This document shows, piece by piece, positions 1 through 5,568 of a stretch of DNA of 5,994 nucleotides (its first letter is position 1; each line of letters opens with the position of its first letter). Under the pieces are notes generated by a model. That model worked only from the letters and a program-made list of their open reading frames with translations. It was not told where the DNA came from and did no database searches. The position numbers and the translations under genes were made by a program. Source of the DNA: Actinomycetota bacterium (GTDB lineage: Bacteria > Actinomycetota > Coriobacteriia > Anaerosomatales > JAHIQC01). The stretch spans positions 1 to 5,994 of the forward strand of contig JAHIQC010000323.1 of the NCBI GenBank assembly GCA_018902765.1. Reading direction: 5' to 3'.

Positions 1-1320
1 ATGAAGGGCACCACCCTGAACCAGATCTTCCAGTTCTGGTGGTTGTGGTTCGCGATGTTCCTCGTCGTTGCATTCGCATTCGGCCAGGGCTTCGATTACC
101 CTGCGGAGCTCAAGACCGCGAGCGAGACCAAACTCACTGCGACCAAGACGATGACAGTCAAGGAACTGACAACCGTCGACGCAAAGACGGGCAAGGCGCC
201 ATTGGATAATGCAAGAGCGACAATGAGTGCTGAGTCCCTTGCAGAGGTCGAAACAGCAATCGCCGCAGGCGACGAGACCGTCAAGGTCAACGTCCTGCTC
301 GCGCAGAAGAACAAGTTGCACACTACTCGCGACATGGTCTTTGGTGAGCCCGGGCATCGCTACAACACGTTCGATCAGTTCTCGATGGTGCTTGCACTCG
401 TGCTTGGCACTGCGGGCCTTCCGCACATCCTGAACCGGTACTACACGAACCCCTCAGGTGCAGCGGCCCGACGCTCGACGTTCTGGGTGCTCATCTTCAT
501 TGGCACCTTCTACATCATGGCGCCGATTGCAGGACTTGCGGCTAGATCGCGAATCCTGGACGCGTTCATCAACGGCACGGCTCCGGCGAACGCCGCCTAC
601 GTCGACGGCATCCTCGTCAAGTCCGACGCACTCATGCCGGCCATCGGCCAGATTCTCGGCGGCGAGTGGCTGCTCGGTATCGTGGCGGCTGGAGCGTTTG
701 CGGCCATGTTCTCCACCATCGGTGGTCTGCTGATCGCATCGGCATCCGCCGTGGGGCATGACGTCTACGAGAAGTACGTCAACCCGAACGCCACCGAGGC
801 CAACCGCGTCGCGGTCGGCAAGGGCGCGGTCATCTTCTTCGCATCGCTTGCGTGGGTCGTTGGTTGGGCCATTCCGTACACCGGCTTGCAGAACGCCTAC
901 CCGGCACTTATCGCGATGATGGTCACCTGGGCGTTCGCCGTCGGTGCTTCTGCCTTCGTCCCCATGCTCCTCACGGGTATTTGGTGGAAGGGCACGACCG
1001 AGCGTGGCGCCATCTCGGGCATGCTCGTCGGGTTGATCGGCTCGATCGCTATCATCTTCATGAACATCTTCCAGCAGCTCAAGGTTCCCGCGTTCGCTGC
1101 GGACCAGGGTCTGGTCGGATTCGTATCGTCACTCACGTTCCCGGTGCTCTTCACGTTCCCGGCGGCCCTTCTGACCATCATCGTGGTCAGCAAGCTCGAT
1201 GGGCAGCTTCCCAAGAACCTGGATGAGATCTGGATGCGTATTCACGGTACCGCCCATGAGCGTTACGAGCGTGAGCTCGGCCTGGACAAGGTCGGCGGCA
1301 TGTTCGGCGGCGGCAAGTAG
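1..1320 (+). CDS. Sodium/solute symporter (SSS family, acetate permease ActP-like), C-terminal part
   Basis: An integral membrane cotransporter that probably uses the sodium gradient to import a small carboxylate such as acetate; the substrate is inferred. The visible 439 residues begin at a Met-Lys-Gly-Thr-Thr stretch that in ActP-like proteins lies in the middle of the chain, before the sixth or so helix, so the ATG at position 1 is probably internal and the gene starts upstream of the window. Hydrophobic helices lie at about residues 11-29, 125-148, 158-182, 222-250, 272-293, 299-326, 334-358 and 372-396. The motif FGTAGLPHIL of ActP has the counterpart LGTAGLPHILNRYYT (135-149). The helix with FSTIGG (237-242), ending in SASAVGHDVY (247-256), matches the SSS helix whose Ser/Ser or Ser/Thr pair contributes to the Na2 sodium site (here Ser238-Thr239, from remembered alignments). 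A hydrophilic loop of about 90 residues (30-122) is much longer than in E. coli ActP. Family assignment is firm; substrate is not. Confidence 0.88.
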   Translation: MKGTTLNQIFQFWWLWFAMFLVVAFAFGQGFDYPAELKTASETKLTATKTMTVKELTTVDAKTGKAPLDNARATMSAESLAEVETAIAAGDETVKVNVLLAQKNKLHTTRDMVFGEPGHRYNTFDQFSMVLALVLGTAGLPHILNRYYTNPSGAAARRSTFWVLIFIGTFYIMAPIAGLAARSRILDAFINGTAPANAAYVDGILVKSDALMPAIGQILGGEWLLGIVAAGAFAAMFSTIGGLLIASASAVGHDVYEKYVNPNATEANRVAVGKGAVIFFASLAWVVGWAIPYTGLQNAYPALIAMMVTWAFAVGASAFVPMLLTGIWWKGTTERGAISGMLVGLIGSIAIIFMNIFQQLKVPAFAADQGLVGFVSSLTFPVLFTFPAALLTIIVVSKLDGQLPKNLDEIWMRIHGTAHERYERELGLDKVGGMFGGGK

Positions 1321-1323
1321 TAC

Positions 1324-1350
1324 AAAAAGCTCCACCCCCTGGAGCTTTTT
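1324..1350. terminator. Bidirectional intrinsic terminator between symporter and pgi
   Basis: A perfect 11-bp stem (AAAAAGCTCCA paired with TGGAGCTTTTT) closes a loop of five C. It starts 4 nt after the symporter stop codon. The A run on the left arm and the T run on the right arm give a U tract on either transcript, so it can end the symporter message on the + strand and the pgi message on the - strand. The pgi stop lies about 160 nt away, so that transcript would first read through the two other hairpins. Confidence 0.88.
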
Positions 1351-1356
1351 GGAATC

Positions 1357-1393
1357 CCGATCCCGACCCCTACGTCCCAGGGGTCGGGATCGG
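1357..1393. repeat. Perfect 15-bp inverted repeat (hairpin) with ACGTCCC loop
   Basis: The left arm at 1357-1371 (CCGATCCCGACCCCT) pairs without mismatch with 1379-1393, leaving the 7-nt loop ACGTCCC at 1372-1378. The stem is very GC-rich. No T tract follows on either strand, so it is not a classic intrinsic terminator by itself. It sits between two hairpins that are, and could be an auxiliary terminator, an mRNA 3'-end stabiliser or a dispersed hairpin repeat. Confidence 0.75.
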
Positions 1394-1398
1394 ACCCC

Positions 1399-1440
1399 GA
1401 GGTAGACGCCACACGTCCCGGTGGCGTCTACCTCATTTTG
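1399..1440 (+). terminator. Strong hairpin followed by T-rich tail, probable second terminator
   Basis: A perfect 14-bp stem (1399-1412 GAGGTAGACGCCAC with 1421-1434) encloses the loop ACGTCCCG and is followed on the + strand by ATTTTGTTG. This fits a rho-independent terminator for rightward transcription, backing up the one at 1324-1350. On the - strand no T tract follows. The remaining stretch to the end of pgi (about 1441-1509) shows no gene or further structure that I can support. Confidence 0.75.
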
Positions 1441-1509
1441 TTGACCCGGAGCAGCGCTGACAGACCCTCACACCGAGGAACGCGGGTATTGAGAGACGTA
1501 CGGCAACAG

Positions 1510-3156
1510 CTACGACAGCGCAGAGATGAGCGCCTCAGCGATGGCTTGGATGGAGTGCAGATCGTCGCTGGGCAGGTCAAGACGCATCACGCGTCTTCCG
1601 GTAGCTGCCAGGGTGACGAGGTCTCCCTCGGCTTGGGCCCGGAACAGCTGTGCGAGAGTGAATGTGCTACCCGGAATCGCCAGATTCGCGCGCTCGCGCG
1701 TGGTGATGAGAAGGAAAGCGCCGCTGTCCGGACCGCCCTTGTGGAGCTGCCCGGTCGAGTGCAGATACATTGGCCCGGTCTCGAAACACACAGCCACTTT
1801 GAGGCGCGACGACAGCTTCTCGAGCGCATGCTTGAGCATAGAGACCGCCGGGGAATCACTGGGCAGGTACGCCAGCACACCCAGATAATCACCCAGCTGG
1901 AGCGAAGCGACTAGGGGAGCCAGCGAGGTCGACAGGTCATGAGGAGCGGCAGCGCCTTCAAGGGCGCCGGCATACGTTGTCCATATGCCATCGAGATCCG
2001 CATTCGCCGATGGGACACGAGCTGTTCCGGCCAGAACGGCGTTCGTGGCAGCCTTTGCTTTGGCCACGTTCGGTTCGTCGAAGGGGTTGATGCCCAGCAA
2101 GTGGCCTGCGAGCGCGACCGCGTGTTCCCAGCGAACGAACTCCGCGCCGATCCCCAAAGGTTCGTCGAGCAGAATTTCATGCACTGGATGGCCTTCGGCG
2201 CGTGCGCCATCGGCGAATCGCGCGAGTACCGCATCCTGCGTCTCGCGCAAAACCAGAAGCGCTCTGTCCTGGCCATAGCCGGTCGGAGTGGTCGGCTCAT
2301 AGTCGAGTACCGGTATCACACCCGTTCCCTGTTTGCCGGTCGACTCAGCAACGAGTTGCTCGACCCAAAGGCCGAAGGCCTCGTAGCGGCGCGAGGTTGC
2401 GAGGGTCAGTTTGTCGCGGCCCATCGCGTGCGAATCGACGATCCACGCTGCCAACGCGGCGGCAGGATTATCCTCGGCTGGGCTATGGCACGAGTCTTCC
2501 ATCTCTCGTGCAAAGACGACCATTCTGCGGACATCGATTCCGCTCATCGCTGCGGGCGCGAGTCCGAACACCGAAAGCGCCGAGAAGCGGCCGCCAACGG
2601 TAGGCGGCGCGGACAGCGCGACGCGCATGAACTCGCGGGCGCGCATCTTTTCCAGTGGCGATCCTGGGTCGGTGATGGCGATGAAGTGCTTGCCAGCGGC
2701 GGGACGTTCCATCTCCTCTTCCATCCACGCGCGAAAGATCGCGTAGAGCGACAAAGGCTCGATGGTGGTCCCGGACTTACTGGAGAGTATGAAGAACGTG
2801 GTATTACGCGTCAGGGAATCGCGAAGTGCTCTGACCGCTGCGGGTGAAGTAGTGTCGAGCACGTGGAGCGCAGGTGCGCCCGGAGCGCTGCCGATCACCT
2901 GCTCCATCACGAGCGGCGCCAGCGACGAGCCGCCCATCCCCAGAAGGACGATATCGGTGGCGCCCTCCTGGGCGACTGCCACGGCGAGGTTCTCAACAAG
3001 CGTAAGACGACTTTCGGCTCTTTCGGCCAGGTCGGTCCAGCCGAGGCGCTGCATGATCGGCTGGCGAAGGTCGACATCCGACGAGAACAGCGTCGGGTCC
3101 CGGTCGACGAGTCGTCGCACCGCGTCCGCTTCGATGAGCCTTGCCAAAGAGTCCAT
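1510..3156 (-). CDS. pgi: Glucose-6-phosphate isomerase (transaldolase-fusion-type Pgi, stand-alone)
   Basis: A cytoplasmic enzyme interconverting glucose 6-phosphate and fructose 6-phosphate in glycolysis and gluconeogenesis. The 548-residue protein is complete and shows the two-domain SIS architecture of the family: GMGGSSLAP (73-81) at the first nucleotide-fold turn; SSKSGTT (125-131), the sugar-phosphate-binding loop; VGGRFS (187-192), the Pgi signature region; ESTGKQG (271-277), holding the expected catalytic-base Glu271; INPFDEPNV (356-364); and LHSTGQLHKGG (465-475), where Lys473 is the likely active-site lysine. The last two motifs resemble the Pgi half of bifunctional transaldolase/Pgi proteins (about 950 residues), but here no transaldolase domain is present: the start at 3156 has a good AGGAGG ribosome site 5 nt upstream (3162-3167 on the - strand) and a divergent gene lies behind it. 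It is transcribed alone and converges on the symporter across a terminator cluster. Function call is strong; individual residue roles are by analogy. Confidence 0.93.
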   Translation of the reverse strand: MDSLARLIEADAVRRLVDRDPTLFSSDVDLRQPIMQRLGWTDLAERAESRLTLVENLAVAVAQEGATDIVLLGMGGSSLAPLVMEQVIGSAPGAPALHVLDTTSPAAVRALRDSLTRNTTFFILSSKSGTTIEPLSLYAIFRAWMEEEMERPAAGKHFIAITDPGSPLEKMRAREFMRVALSAPPTVGGRFSALSVFGLAPAAMSGIDVRRMVVFAREMEDSCHSPAEDNPAAALAAWIVDSHAMGRDKLTLATSRRYEAFGLWVEQLVAESTGKQGTGVIPVLDYEPTTPTGYGQDRALLVLRETQDAVLARFADGARAEGHPVHEILLDEPLGIGAEFVRWEHAVALAGHLLGINPFDEPNVAKAKAATNAVLAGTARVPSANADLDGIWTTYAGALEGAAAPHDLSTSLAPLVASLQLGDYLGVLAYLPSDSPAVSMLKHALEKLSSRLKVAVCFETGPMYLHSTGQLHKGGPDSGAFLLITTRERANLAIPGSTFTLAQLFRAQAEGDLVTLAATGRRVMRLDLPSDDLHSIQAIAEALISALS

Positions 3157-3183
3157 GTATGCCTCCTGTGTGGGCGTGCTTCG

Positions 3184-3189
3184 AGTATA
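3184..3189 (-). promoter_or_regulatory. Candidate -10 box (TATACT) for pgi
   Basis: On the - strand TATACT matches the sigma-70-type -10 consensus at five of six positions and ends 27 nt before the pgi ATG, giving a leader of roughly 20 nt that just contains the AGGAGG site. No convincing -35 hexamer is seen at 16-18 nt spacing, so the call rests on the -10 and its position. Confidence 0.45.
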
Positions 3190-3275
3190 GCCGTCTCGCT
3201 AGCACCCGGTCTTGCACTCGATGCGCTCCGACTGTCGCCGTGACGATTCATCACAATGTGGGAATACGCAGAGTC

Positions 3276-3280
3276 GGAGG
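3276..3280 (+). promoter_or_regulatory. Ribosome binding site deciding the start of the small membrane protein
   Basis: GGAGG lies 8 nt before the ATG at 3289. An in-frame ATG at 3256 has no such site in front of it and would put 11 polar residues before the basic MKKRRER start, so 3289 is preferred. Confidence 0.7.
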
Positions 3281-3288
3281 TGAGCATC

Positions 3289-3756
3289 ATGAAGAAGCGT
3301 AGGGAACGCACTCGGATTCTCGCACTCATAGGAACGGTTCTGGTGGCCCTTCCGTTGCTTGCGCCATTCGTCTTCGGCTTGCTGCGCGTTGGCAGCCCTC
3401 GTGGGTTTGTGTTGGATTACTTGATGCCCTTTGAGGTCTATCCGGTCACACTCGTAGGGGTAGTGCTACTACTGTGGGCAACGATACGAGCACACGTGCG
3501 GAAAGGCGCCGCGACCGTGGCGGTCACCGGCATGATCGGGGGGCTGGTTCTGGGCAGCGTCGCCGCTGAGGCTACGGGTATCGCGCAATCGGTGGAGCGC
3601 CTCGAGGCGTGGAAGTACGCCCTGACGGGCGCGATGTTCGCGGTTTCTGTGCTCGCACAAATCGCGCTCGTCGCAGTGGGAGCCTTGCTCTCTCGTGACC
3701 TGGTCGAGGCTTCGGCAGACACTGCCCCGCCGGTGCCACGTGCGACAGGAGCTTGA
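3289..3756 (+). CDS. Small four-helix integral membrane protein, function unknown
   Basis: I do not recognise this family. The 155-residue protein begins with a positively charged stretch (MKKRRERTR), followed by hydrophobic segments at about residues 9-32, 50-69, 73-95 and 108-135, and ends in a short polar Pro/Ala-rich tail (about 140-155). The basic N-terminus predicts that both ends lie in the cytoplasm. The loop at about 33-49 (with SPRGF and DYLMPFE) and the segment at 95-108 (with EATGIAQ and RLEAWKY) carry most of the charged and aromatic residues. No cysteine pairs, histidine clusters or enzyme motifs are visible. It is divergent from pgi, about 130 bp apart, and convergent with the EamA gene with a 37-bp gap in which I see no strong terminator. 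Its good ribosome site and coherent membrane topology support a real gene; no role can be assigned. Confidence 0.8.
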   Translation: MKKRRERTRILALIGTVLVALPLLAPFVFGLLRVGSPRGFVLDYLMPFEVYPVTLVGVVLLLWATIRAHVRKGAATVAVTGMIGGLVLGSVAAEATGIAQSVERLEAWKYALTGAMFAVSVLAQIALVAVGALLSRDLVEASADTAPPVPRATGA

Positions 3757-3793
3757 GCCGCCCGCGTGATCGAACGCTTGGGCTAAAGACGCG

Positions 3794-4765
3794 CTACGAA
3801 GCTGGCCCGTCGTCTCCTGCCAATCCGGCCAGTTCCAGCGGCTCGACCTCGCGGGCTTCGGGCCGGCGTTCGAGGCGTGCCACGGCTAGCCCGCCTGCCA
3901 CCACGAGTCCACCGCCGATAAGTGTCAGCGCAGTGAGTGCCTCGCCGAGGAACAGCGCCGCAAAGAGCACCGCACTGGCCGGCTCGACGTAGGTCAGTAT
4001 CGCGGCATGGTCCGTGCGTACCCGTCGAAGGCCGCCGAGGAAGATGAAGCCGGCGATGGCAGTGTGCACGATTCCAAGCGTGATCAGCGCCACATAGGCG
4101 TTGCCCGAAGACGGCCCATCTCCTCGCGCGTATGCGGCCACCACGAAGGGCGCGAGCACAATCGACGCGACGCTGTACTCAACGAGCATGAGCGCGCCAC
4201 TTGAGATGCCCAGCAGGATCTTCTTGCTGCGCAGCAACAGTGTGGCGTAGGTGAGTGCTGAGGCAAATGCGAGAAGCGCACCGATGAGCTTGGGGCCGGA
4301 GCCGAAGTCGAGGCCGTGCTGCGTGAGTATGACCACGATACCGCCCAGAGCCAGTGCGAGCGGTGCCAGAATACGGCGGTCGAATCTCTCTTGGGTCACG
4401 AAGGGCGCGAAGGCCGCCACGAACACCGGCCCCGTGTAGCCGAGGAGCTCTGCGGTCGCGACGTCGGTCATGTCGAGCGCTGTTAGGAAAAGGAACCAGT
4501 TGAGCGTGAGAATGAGGCCTTGGCCGATGACCTGTCGCCACTTGGCCGCAGGAAGCCCCCTAAGCTCACGCCAGTTGCCCGTCGCAAGCATGTATGCGCC
4601 GACGACGAGCGCAGCACACGCGACACGAAAGAAGACCTTTACGACCGACGCACCGTCGGCGGTTCTCAGCAGCAGCGGGATCGAGCCCCATATAAGGCCA
4701 GCGATCGCGACGCGAGCAAGGCCTACGAGGCGCTGACGGGGATCGGTATCGGAGTCTGAAGTCAT
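3794..4765 (-). CDS. EamA/DMT-superfamily transporter (ten-helix permease)
   Basis: An inner-membrane transporter of the drug/metabolite superfamily, whose members usually export amino acids, metabolites or toxic compounds; the substrate here is unknown. The 323 residues, close to the usual length of about 300, contain two EamA repeats: about 17-148 and 160-296. Ten hydrophobic helices are visible, at roughly 17-35, 41-62, 78-98, 103-123, 131-149, 160-180, 188-213, 225-245, 252-275 and 278-298. Family hallmarks are the early GLIWGSIPLLLR (23-34), the end of repeat one near ELLGYTGPVFVAAFAP (106-121), and the second-repeat TYVEPASAVLFAALFLGEAL (258-277) with its EP and LGE motifs. The tail (298-323) is charged and probably cytoplasmic. 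An in-frame ATG at 4840 would add 25 polar residues and has no ribosome site, so 4765 is chosen. That start also lacks a Shine-Dalgarno sequence, but it has a -10-like box 7 nt away, suggesting a leaderless message. The gene is divergent from the toxin-antitoxin operon. Confidence 0.88.
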   Translation of the reverse strand: MTSDSDTDPRQRLVGLARVAIAGLIWGSIPLLLRTADGASVVKVFFRVACAALVVGAYMLATGNWRELRGLPAAKWRQVIGQGLILTLNWFLFLTALDMTDVATAELLGYTGPVFVAAFAPFVTQERFDRRILAPLALALGGIVVILTQHGLDFGSGPKLIGALLAFASALTYATLLLRSKKILLGISSGALMLVEYSVASIVLAPFVVAAYARGDGPSSGNAYVALITLGIVHTAIAGFIFLGGLRRVRTDHAAILTYVEPASAVLFAALFLGEALTALTLIGGGLVVAGGLAVARLERRPEAREVEPLELAGLAGDDGPAS

Positions 4766-4772
4766 AGAGGGG

Positions 4773-4778
4773 AGTCTA
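4773..4778 (-). promoter_or_regulatory. Candidate -10 box for a leaderless EamA transcript
   Basis: On the - strand TAGACT (pattern TAnnnT) ends 7 nt before the ATG at 4765, with only the pyrimidine-rich CCCCTCT between. That spacing would put transcription start on or beside the A of the start codon, the arrangement seen for leaderless genes common in Actinobacteria. No good -35 hexamer is apparent. Confidence 0.4.
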
Positions 4779-4846
4779 CACGAGCTATCGGAAGCGGTGG
4801 CATCTCTGGGGCGCGCGCATTTGTTTGTAGTACGTGACATACATCA

Positions 4847-4860
4847 ATGACATATGTCAT
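4847..4860. promoter_or_regulatory. 14-bp perfect palindrome, probable antitoxin operator
   Basis: ATGACATATGTCAT reads the same on both strands and covers the predicted -35 element of the toxin-antitoxin promoter. The half-site TGACATA also occurs at 4835-4841, 13 bp upstream of its copy at 4848-4854, giving a possible extra half-site. Ribbon-helix-helix antitoxins characteristically bind short palindromes over their own promoter, so this is the best candidate operator for autoregulation. Binding is inferred. Confidence 0.65.
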
Positions 4861-4876
4861 GCGCTGGTGCTATGCT
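4847..4876 (+). promoter_or_regulatory. Predicted promoter of the toxin-antitoxin operon
   Basis: The -35 candidate ATGACA (4847-4852, five of six to TTGACA) is separated by 18 nt from TATGCT (4871-4876, four of six to TATAAT), which is preceded by TGC as an extended -10. Transcription would start near 4883, only about 3 nt before the antitoxin ATG at 4886. This explains why no Shine-Dalgarno sequence is visible there. Confidence 0.6.
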
Positions 4877-4885
4877 CGTCTCACC

Positions 4886-5158
4886 ATGAAGAAGACCATG
4901 ATGTATCTGCCGGAGGAGCTGCATCGCTACCTCGCCCGTGAGGCGGAGTCGCGCGGCACCTCGATGGCCGAGATTGCTCGCGAGGCAATCGCCGAGTATC
5001 GGACGGTACACACGGAGGAGCGGGCAGTCAGCGTCTCGGCGCTCGTCGGTTGCATCGAGGATGATCGGCCCGAAACGGATCTTGCCCTGCATGTTGATGA
5101 TGGCCTGACCGAGTTCTTCGCGCCGGACGGCGCATGGGAGCGGGAGAATCGCCCGTGA
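4886..5158 (+). CDS. Ribbon-helix-helix (CopG/VapB-type) antitoxin
   Basis: A small DNA-binding antitoxin expected to neutralise the adjacent PIN toxin and to repress the operon. The 90-residue protein has a ribbon-helix-helix fold at its N-terminus: beta strand KKTMMYLP (2-9), helix one EELHRYLAREAESRG (10-24), the turn TSMAEI (25-30) and helix two REAIAEYR (32-39). The rest (about 40-90) is polar and acidic with a tail rich in Phe, Trp, Asp and Glu (such as EFFAPDGAW, 76-84), which fits a disordered segment that wraps the toxin. The longer in-frame ATG at 4847 would lie inside the palindromic operator and the -35 box and would add residues that do not fit the fold. The ATG at 4886 puts the strand at the usual place. 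It overlaps the toxin gene by 4 bp, indicating translational coupling. Confidence 0.85.
   Translation: MKKTMMYLPEELHRYLAREAESRGTSMAEIAREAIAEYRTVHTEERAVSVSALVGCIEDDRPETDLALHVDDGLTEFFAPDGAWERENRP
5142..5146 (+). promoter_or_regulatory. Ribosome binding site supporting the GTG start of the toxin
   Basis: GGGAG lies 8 nt before the GTG at 5155, inside the end of the antitoxin gene. An in-frame ATG at 5134 would add seven residues (MGAGESP) in front of the PIN first strand and deepen the overlap. The GTG start gives the standard PIN N-terminus with its Asp at residue 6. Confidence 0.6.
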
Positions 5159-5568
5159 GGGCCCTTGTGGACTCGAGCGTGCTCATCGCCGCTGCACGTC
5201 CGCGTGAGTCGCTGCACGCCACCGCGGCTGATGCGTTGCAGTCACATGCAGCTGGTGGAATAGGGGTTCCGGCGACCGTCCTCGGCGAAACCATGAGCTT
5301 CTTGGGTGCTCGTGTGGGAGTTGATGCCCAGCGTTCGTTCTGGGATGCGTTCTTGCGCTCAGGGATAGAGATCATCCAGGCCGATATCGAGCTTCTTGAG
5401 ATAGCGCGCGAAATCGACCGACGGTATTCAGACGCCAAGTTCGGGTTCGCTGATTGCGCGCTACTGGCAGCGTGCGAGCGAGTACGATGCGCGCGCATCT
5501 TGAGTTTCGATTGTCGGCTTGCGAGCTATCGCCCGACCTTCGCGCCCGCGATCGAGCTTCTGCCCTAG
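5155..5568 (+). CDS. vapC: PIN-domain ribonuclease toxin (VapC family)
   Basis: A probable Mg2+-dependent endoribonuclease, the toxic partner of the preceding ribbon-helix-helix protein; VapC toxins typically cleave tRNA or rRNA, but the target here cannot be read from sequence. The 137 residues match the usual PIN toxin length. The four acidic active-site positions are all present: Asp6 in LVDSSVLIAA, Glu45 in VPATVLGETMSFLG, Asp100 in FGFADCALLAAC and Asp119 in ILSFDCRLASYRP. The protein therefore appears catalytically intact. Translation probably starts at GTG 5155, overlapping the antitoxin stop in the sequence GTGA, so the toxin is made only by coupled translation. Its stop codon overlaps that of the convergent hypE within CTAG. 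Family call is strong; the label VapC is at family level. Confidence 0.88.
   Translation: MRALVDSSVLIAAARPRESLHATAADALQSHAAGGIGVPATVLGETMSFLGARVGVDAQRSFWDAFLRSGIEIIQADIELLEIAREIDRRYSDAKFGFADCALLAACERVRCARILSFDCRLASYRPTFAPAIELLP

Noticed and set aside
852..1226. A 124-codon open frame on the + strand inside the symporter
   Set aside because: It is a frame-shifted reading of the symporter gene, rich in His and Arg with no recognisable fold.
1939..2847. A 302-codon open frame on the + strand, antisense to pgi
   Set aside because: It lies wholly inside the well-supported pgi gene on the other strand, its product is rich in Arg and Gly with no family motif, and long antisense frames are expected opposite GC-rich genes.
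3212..3270. A promoter for the small membrane protein (TTGCAC or GTGACG as -35)
   Set aside because: No acceptable -10 box occurs at 16-18 nt from either candidate, so I could not support a position.
3757..3793. Possible terminator between the small membrane protein and the EamA gene
   Set aside because: Only short, imperfect complementary segments (such as GCCC with GGGC) are visible and no T tract follows on either strand.
4766..4840. A longer N-terminus for the EamA protein from an ATG at 4840
   Set aside because: It would add 25 polar residues with no ribosome site, while the ATG at 4765 leads directly into the usual short N-terminus before helix one.
4847..4885. A longer N-terminus for the antitoxin from an ATG at 4847
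   Set aside because: That ATG is part of the palindrome and the predicted -35 box, and the extra 13 residues would precede the ribbon-helix-helix strand without fitting the fold.
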